Shown here: piece after piece, positions 6,081-9,724 of the stretch | Layout of the letters: every line of letters begins with the position of its first letter | Position numbering within the stretch: position 1 is the stretch's first letter | DNA from: Tannerella sp. | GTDB lineage: Bacteria > Bacteroidota > Bacteroidia > Bacteroidales > Tannerellaceae | Reading direction: 5' to 3' | Assembly: GCA_031283915.1 (NCBI GenBank) | Contig: JAITAY010000145.1 | Span: 1 to 9,724 of the forward strand | DNA length: 9,724 bases | Notes under the pieces: generated by a model | Databases searched by the model: none | What the model was told of the DNA's origin: nothing | The model's input: the letters and a program-made list of their open reading frames with translations, nothing else | Position numbers and translations under genes: made by a program

Positions 6081-7514
6081 ATGAAAAAAGAAAACAGTAT
6101 CAGTAGAAGATCTTTTTTGAAAAGCTCCGCATTGGTGGGAGCAGTAGGTGGTGGCGTACTCGGAAGTTCAGCCTCCGCAATGATGTCCTGTTGCAGTGCA
6201 GGCAACAGTAGTGATGCGGTGAAACCGCTGAAAGAACCGGGAACGTATTACGTACCTGATTTGGTTGATTTTGCGACGGATGGCAAGGAATTGAAAGCCG
6301 GTGTGATCGGTTGCGGCGGACGCGGTTCCGGAGCGGCATTCAACTTTCTGGCTGCCGCCAACGGACTTACGATCACGGCTTTGGGCGATACATTTAAAGA
6401 CCGTGTAGACGATTTGGCCGGCAAGTTGAAAAGCGAAAAGAACATCGACATTCCGGAAAACAAGCGCTTCACGGGATTGGATGCCTACAAGCAGGTAATT
6501 GACAGTGGAGTGGATGTCGTTCTGGTAGCAACGCCGCCCATCTTCCGCCCGATTCATTTCAAGTATGCAGTGGAAAAAGGGAAACATTCGTTCCTCGAAA
6601 AACCACTTTGCGTAGACCCTGCCGGTTACCGTTCCCTCGTAGCCAGCGCCAAACAGGCTGTGGCAAAGAATCTGTGCGTCGTAACCGGTACGCAACGTCA
6701 CCACCAACGCAGCTATGTAGAATCTTACAAGCAGATTATGAACGGAGCCATCGGTGAAATCACCGGCGGTACGATTTGGTGGAACGGCGGCATGTTGTGG
6801 TACAAAGACCGTCAACCCGGATGGTCGGATGGTGAATGGATGATCCGCGACTGGGTAAACTGGATTTGGTTGTCGGGTGATCACATTGTGGAACAGCACG
6901 TACATAATCTGGACGTGTTCACCTGGTTCTCCGGTCTGAAACCGGCCAATGCCGTAGGCTTCGGATCACGCCAGCGTCGCGTTACCGGCGACCAGTTCGA
7001 CAATTTCAGCATTGACTTCGAAATGGAAAACGGGATCCACGTGCATAGCATGTGCCGTCAGATCGCCGAAACGGTCAGCAATGTCAGCGAGTTTATCCAG
7101 GGGACGAAAGGCTCGTGGTCGACCGGCGGCGGGCATGTGATCAAAGACCTGAAAGGGAATGTGGTTTGGAAATATGACGGCGAGGCGGAAAAAGCCAATT
7201 ACAAGCAAACCGATCCGTATACGCTGGAACATGTGAACTGGATTAACCATATCCGTAGCGGGAAGGTGATTGAACAGGCATCCGAAACGGCTGTTGCCAA
7301 CATGGCCGCCATCATGGGACGCGAATCGGCCTATAGCGGAAACAAAGTGACGTGGGACGAAATGACGGCTTCTCCGTTAGACCTCTATCCGCAGGATATT
7401 GATCTTGAAAAGAAGATGAGTATCGCAGCCAACGGATTCGGTACCGGAAAAGAATTTAAGTTGCCGGATTTCATCCATATCCCGGGAAAACCTCAAGGTA
7501 ACCAAACACGCTAA
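6081..7514 (+). CDS. Tat-exported Gfo/Idh/MocA-family oxidoreductase
   Basis: This 477-aa protein begins with a twin-arginine signal, SRRSFLK (8-14), a hydrophobic stretch to about 33, then MMSCCSAG. C37 might be lipidated, but MMSC is a poor lipobox. The Rossmann domain has VIGCGGRGSG (75-84) and the EKP signature with K174. The C-terminal domain has WLSGDHIVEQHVHNLD (263-278), where E271, H275 and D278 take the places of the usual DxGxHxxD, a form common in exported members. Export by Tat means folding with bound NAD(P) before transport, as in Zymomonas glucose-fructose oxidoreductase, so the cofactor probably cycles in place. Substrate is unknown; related enzymes oxidise a sugar hydroxyl, often C3. 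Its stop is 3 bp before the TIM-barrel gene, so the two probably work together. No Shine-Dalgarno site is visible; the leader is AT-rich. Confidence 0.88.
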   Translation: MKKENSISRRSFLKSSALVGAVGGGVLGSSASAMMSCCSAGNSSDAVKPLKEPGTYYVPDLVDFATDGKELKAGVIGCGGRGSGAAFNFLAAANGLTITALGDTFKDRVDDLAGKLKSEKNIDIPENKRFTGLDAYKQVIDSGVDVVLVATPPIFRPIHFKYAVEKGKHSFLEKPLCVDPAGYRSLVASAKQAVAKNLCVVTGTQRHHQRSYVESYKQIMNGAIGEITGGTIWWNGGMLWYKDRQPGWSDGEWMIRDWVNWIWLSGDHIVEQHVHNLDVFTWFSGLKPANAVGFGSRQRRVTGDQFDNFSIDFEMENGIHVHSMCRQIAETVSNVSEFIQGTKGSWSTGGGHVIKDLKGNVVWKYDGEAEKANYKQTDPYTLEHVNWINHIRSGKVIEQASETAVANMAAIMGRESAYSGNKVTWDEMTASPLDLYPQDIDLEKKMSIAANGFGTGKEFKLPDFIHIPGKPQGNQTR

Positions 7515-7517
7515 GTC

Positions 7518-8453
7518 ATGGCACTGGACAGGAGAAACTTTTTAAAGGTCGCCGCCGCCGCAGTTGGCGGCGGCGCCGTGTCTGCCTGTAGCGGAAGCAA
7601 GGAAAAGGCGGCCTGTTGCAAGGAAGACAAAAGCGCCTGTTGCAAAGGCAAGGATGCGAAACTGAACCTCTCCTTTCAGGAAGGCACGCCTCCGGGCGCC
7701 AGCCTGAACGAGAAGTTTGATTTCATGGAAAAACTGGGCATCACGGGTTTCGAACCGGGAGGCGGAAGTTTAGCCGGTCGCGTGAAGGAATTCAAGGATG
7801 CACTGAGCGGGCGCAATATCCACGTGAGCGCCATTTGTGCCGGTTTCAAGGGATTTATCCTTTCGGAAGAGGCCGCCGTACGCCAGCAATGCATCGACAC
7901 GATGCACGAAATCATCACGGCTGCGGGCGAATTAGGTTCTACGGGGGTGATCATCGTACCGGCGTTCAACAGCCAGGTGCCGGTGAAGCCCCATACGCAG
8001 GAGACACGCGATTTCCTCTGCGAACAGTTCGACCAACTGGGAACTTTTGCCGCACAGCATAATACGACCGTGATTCTGGAGCCGCTGAACCGGAGAGAAG
8101 CCTTTTATCTGCGTCTGTTAGCCGACGCCGCTTCCATCTGTCGCGACATCAACAATCCGGGCGTTCGTTGCCTGGGTGATTTCTGGCACATGACGTGGGA
8201 AGAAACATGTGACATGGGCGCATTCCTTTCCGCCGGAAAGTATTTGCAGCACGTGCATATTGCCAGCCGGAAACGGCGTTCGATGCCCGGCGAGGACGGC
8301 GATGCCGACAACTACGTAGCCGGCTTCAAGGGGTTGAAGATGATTAACTATGACAAGTACGTCAGTTTCGAATGCGGTTGCCAGAGCGAAGATCGTGCCG
8401 CCGCTGTCACAACTGCCGTACAACTCCTTCGCGATCAGTGGGAGCAAGCTTAA
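7518..8453 (+). CDS. Tat-exported, lipid-anchored TIM-barrel sugar isomerase/epimerase-like protein
   Basis: This 311-aa protein starts with a twin-arginine signal, DRRNFLK (4-10), ending in lipobox VSAC, with C24 the predicted lipidated residue. A short Cys/Lys-rich tether has two CC pairs (33-34 and 41-42). The rest is a TIM barrel of the AP-endonuclease-2/xylose-isomerase-like family: FMEKLGITGFEP, ICAGFKGF, then ILEPLNR (E188), GDFWHM (D221), VHIAS (H247) and SFECG (E285). These four are the usual Glu-Asp-His-Glu metal site, so it is probably active with a divalent metal. Relatives isomerise or epimerise sugars or remove the aglycone from 3-keto-glycosides by elimination. Placement 3 bp after the exported oxidoreductase favours a two-step oxidation and elimination/isomerisation on a periplasmic substrate. 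That is inference; the substrate is unknown. Confidence 0.87.
   Translation: MALDRRNFLKVAAAAVGGGAVSACSGSKEKAACCKEDKSACCKGKDAKLNLSFQEGTPPGASLNEKFDFMEKLGITGFEPGGGSLAGRVKEFKDALSGRNIHVSAICAGFKGFILSEEAAVRQQCIDTMHEIITAAGELGSTGVIIVPAFNSQVPVKPHTQETRDFLCEQFDQLGTFAAQHNTTVILEPLNRREAFYLRLLADAASICRDINNPGVRCLGDFWHMTWEETCDMGAFLSAGKYLQHVHIASRKRRSMPGEDGDADNYVAGFKGLKMINYDKYVSFECGCQSEDRAAAVTTAVQLLRDQWEQA
7550..7575 (+). other. GC-rich hairpin inside the signal-peptide coding region
   Basis: CGCCGCCGCC (7550-7559) and GGCGGCGGCG (7566-7575) form a perfect 10-bp stem with a 6-nt loop, about 32 nt after the start of the TIM-barrel gene. It falls where the Tat signal encodes consecutive alanines then glycines, so codon choice alone could produce it. 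If it forms in the mRNA, it could slow early translation of the exported protein. Confidence 0.35.
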
Positions 8454-8457
8454 AGAT

Positions 8458-9156
8458 ATGTCGTTAGTATATCCCGATATGCAATTGAGCGAGGTGGTAG
8501 AAGAATATCCCTCGCTCATTCCCGTGATTCACCGGTTTGGTATCTATCTGGGTCTGGGTGACGAACCGGTAGAGGAAATTTGCAGGAAACAGAATCTGGA
8601 CACAGACTTTTTTCTGACGATGATCAACACCTTCCTGAACGAAGATTATTTCCCGGAAAAGAAAATGCAAGGCTTTCACATCTCACTCATTATTAATTAC
8701 CTTACAAAAACGAATCATTACTACCAGCGTCACCAGTTGCCGAACATCGAACGCCACTTGCGTTCGTTCATCTCAATGAGTGATCCGGACAATCGTTCGC
8801 TTACGCTGATTGGCAAGATATTCGATTCCTTCAAGGACGGATTGATGAAGCGCATCAAAAAGGATGAAAAGGAATGGTTTCCCTATTGCGTTGCACTGAG
8901 CGCCCGGCAGGCAAAAGAACATATTCTCCCGCTTGGGACGAAGGGCGCCGACGAAGGCGAAGACGCCATCGAAGCGCTGCTGACGGACTTGCGACATATC
9001 ATGATCAGGCATCTCACAGGTGAATATGATGAAAATCTCTGTTATGCAGTGATATTCTCCGTCAGTACCTTAAGCCGCGATATCAAACAACATAACCGTA
9101 TTCGTTACCGTATTCTCCAAACCATGGTGGCTGGAATGGAGCATAACGGCCGCTGA
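8458..9156 (+). CDS. Hemerythrin/ScdA (RIC)-like protein with degraded iron site
   Basis: This 232-aa protein is best started at ATG 8458, 4 bp after the previous stop; an upstream in-frame ATG at 8350 would overlap that gene by about 100 bp. Residues 8-60 resemble the ScdA/YtfE N-terminal domain (LSEVVEEYPSLIPVIHRFGI), but its cysteine motif is replaced by GLGDEP. Residues 73-228 have the helical pattern of the hemerythrin-like domain: YLTKTNHYYQRHQLP, RIKKDEKEWFP and DIKQHNRIRYRIL. By hand alignment, H87 and H212 remain, while other ligands read R132 (for His), D136 (for Glu), E168 (for His) and R216 (for Glu). It is therefore unlikely to hold a normal di-iron centre and may be a sensor or regulatory partner of the next gene, 6 bp downstream. 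No signal peptide, so cytoplasmic. Family assignment is moderate. Confidence 0.65.
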   Translation: MSLVYPDMQLSEVVEEYPSLIPVIHRFGIYLGLGDEPVEEICRKQNLDTDFFLTMINTFLNEDYFPEKKMQGFHISLIINYLTKTNHYYQRHQLPNIERHLRSFISMSDPDNRSLTLIGKIFDSFKDGLMKRIKKDEKEWFPYCVALSARQAKEHILPLGTKGADEGEDAIEALLTDLRHIMIRHLTGEYDENLCYAVIFSVSTLSRDIKQHNRIRYRILQTMVAGMEHNGR

Positions 9157-9162
9157 CAGTTC

Positions 9163-9724
9163 ATGTCCAAACCCCGACAAATTGCCATTATGTTGCCCGA
9201 TACGCTTCAGAGTATCGGGTTGCGAAGTCTGTTGACCGATTATTTTTCGCCGGTGGAGATCGCCCGTTTTGCTTCGTTCGAGGCCTTTGCTTCGGCAGAA
9301 AAGGACGTGTTTGAGCTTTATTTTATTCTACCGGAACTTTTTGTTGCTCACGCCGATTTTTTCCTGCCCATACGCAACAAAACCGTTTGTATCCTGTACA
9401 GAGGCGAAGCGGCGGTAGAAGCGAACGCCTGGCCATACTTGCGGATTCTGGCGCCGCAGGAATCCATTATCGGACAGTTGAGGCAGGTGATGCAAGAAGA
9501 AAGTCCAGCCGGTCCGCCGGGAACGGAAAACAGCCGGGAACTCTCCGCACGTGAAAGGGAGGTGCTTCAACTGATTGTCATAGGGCTTACGAACAGGGAA
9601 ATTGCCGACAAACTGTACATCAGCCTGAACACGGTACTGACTCACCGGAAAAACATCACTTCCAAACTGGGAATCAAGACCGTCCCCGGTCTTACGTTCT
9701 ATGCAATCATCAACGGCCTGATTT
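9163..9724 (+). CDS. LuxR-type regulator with pseudo-receiver domain (cut by the window end)
   Basis: ATG 9163 opens a frame still open at the window end, giving 187 residues so far. Residues 127-187 are a LuxR/GerE helix-turn-helix: LSAREREVLQLI, GLTNREIADKLYIS and NTVLTHRKNITSKLGI, all typical. Residues 5-110 have the size and spacing of a response-regulator receiver domain, but where the phospho-acceptor Asp is expected, after a hydrophobic strand, the sequence is LYFILPELF. It is thus probably not controlled by ordinary phosphorylation. Translation from 9163 begins 6 bp after the hemerythrin-like gene, so the two are probably coupled and act as a pair. It may control the operon itself; the dyad at 4420-4434 would be one place to look. 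Only a few residues should be missing at the C-terminus. Confidence 0.85.
   Translation, partial: MSKPRQIAIMLPDTLQSIGLRSLLTDYFSPVEIARFASFEAFASAEKDVFELYFILPELFVAHADFFLPIRNKTVCILYRGEAAVEANAWPYLRILAPQESIIGQLRQVMQEESPAGPPGTENSRELSAREREVLQLIVIGLTNREIADKLYISLNTVLTHRKNITSKLGIKTVPGLTFYAIINGLI

Noticed and set aside
6168..6905. 245-codon minus-strand open frame
   Set aside because: Antisense to the Tat-exported oxidoreductase; no domain seen.
8350..8457. Longer N-terminus for the hemerythrin-like gene from ATG 8350
   Set aside because: It would overlap the end of the TIM-barrel gene by about 100 bp, and the extra residues do not look like the family; ATG 8458 fits the tight operon spacing.

Overview
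The window looks like a chromosomal segment of a Bacteroidetes organism, probably a Bacteroidales member of the Parabacteroides/Bacteroides type. This rests on Bacteroidetes-type promoter boxes (TTTG, about 19 bp, TAnnTTTG), mostly A-rich leaders in place of strong Shine-Dalgarno sites, and the families present. No rRNA, tRNA or CRISPR array was seen.

Layout. Positions 1-276 hold the C-terminal part of an IS110-family transposase that enters from the left. Facing it on the minus strand (345-1991) is an integral-membrane phosphoethanolamine transferase of the EptA/CptA type. A 209-bp divergent intergenic region (1992-2200) carries a promoter candidate for each strand and a perfect dyad. A stand-alone cytoplasmic Gfo/Idh/MocA oxidoreductase follows (2201-3367), closed by a long stem-loop. 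Positions 3417-3924 look decayed: a 29-codon lipoprotein signal-peptide stub and no convincing longer gene. A 143-aa membrane protein of unknown function (3925-4356) comes next, then a short region with a 40-bp tandem duplication and a probable promoter.

The most interesting part is the tightly packed plus-strand operon from 4468 to beyond the right edge; after the first junction (50 bp) the gaps are only 3, 4 and 6 bp. Its genes are: (1) a membrane-anchored tetraheme cytochrome c of the NapC/NrfH type fused to an FGE-sulfatase-fold domain without the catalytic cysteines; (2) a twin-arginine-exported Gfo/Idh/MocA oxidoreductase; (3) a twin-arginine-exported, probably lipid-anchored TIM-barrel protein of the AP-endonuclease-2/xylose-isomerase-like type; (4) a protein resembling ScdA/YtfE-type hemerythrins that has lost most predicted iron ligands; (5) a LuxR-type regulator whose N-terminal domain appears to be a receiver without the phospho-acceptor aspartate, cut by the window end.

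Working model (inference). The two exported enzymes could process a sugar or glycoside in the periplasm by oxidation followed by elimination or isomerisation, as known Gfo/Idh/MocA plus TIM-barrel pairs do. The cytochrome fusion could link that chemistry, or a partner bound by its FGE-like domain, to the quinone pool. The last two genes would form a sensory and regulatory pair. I know of no described system with this gene set, but I could not search for one.
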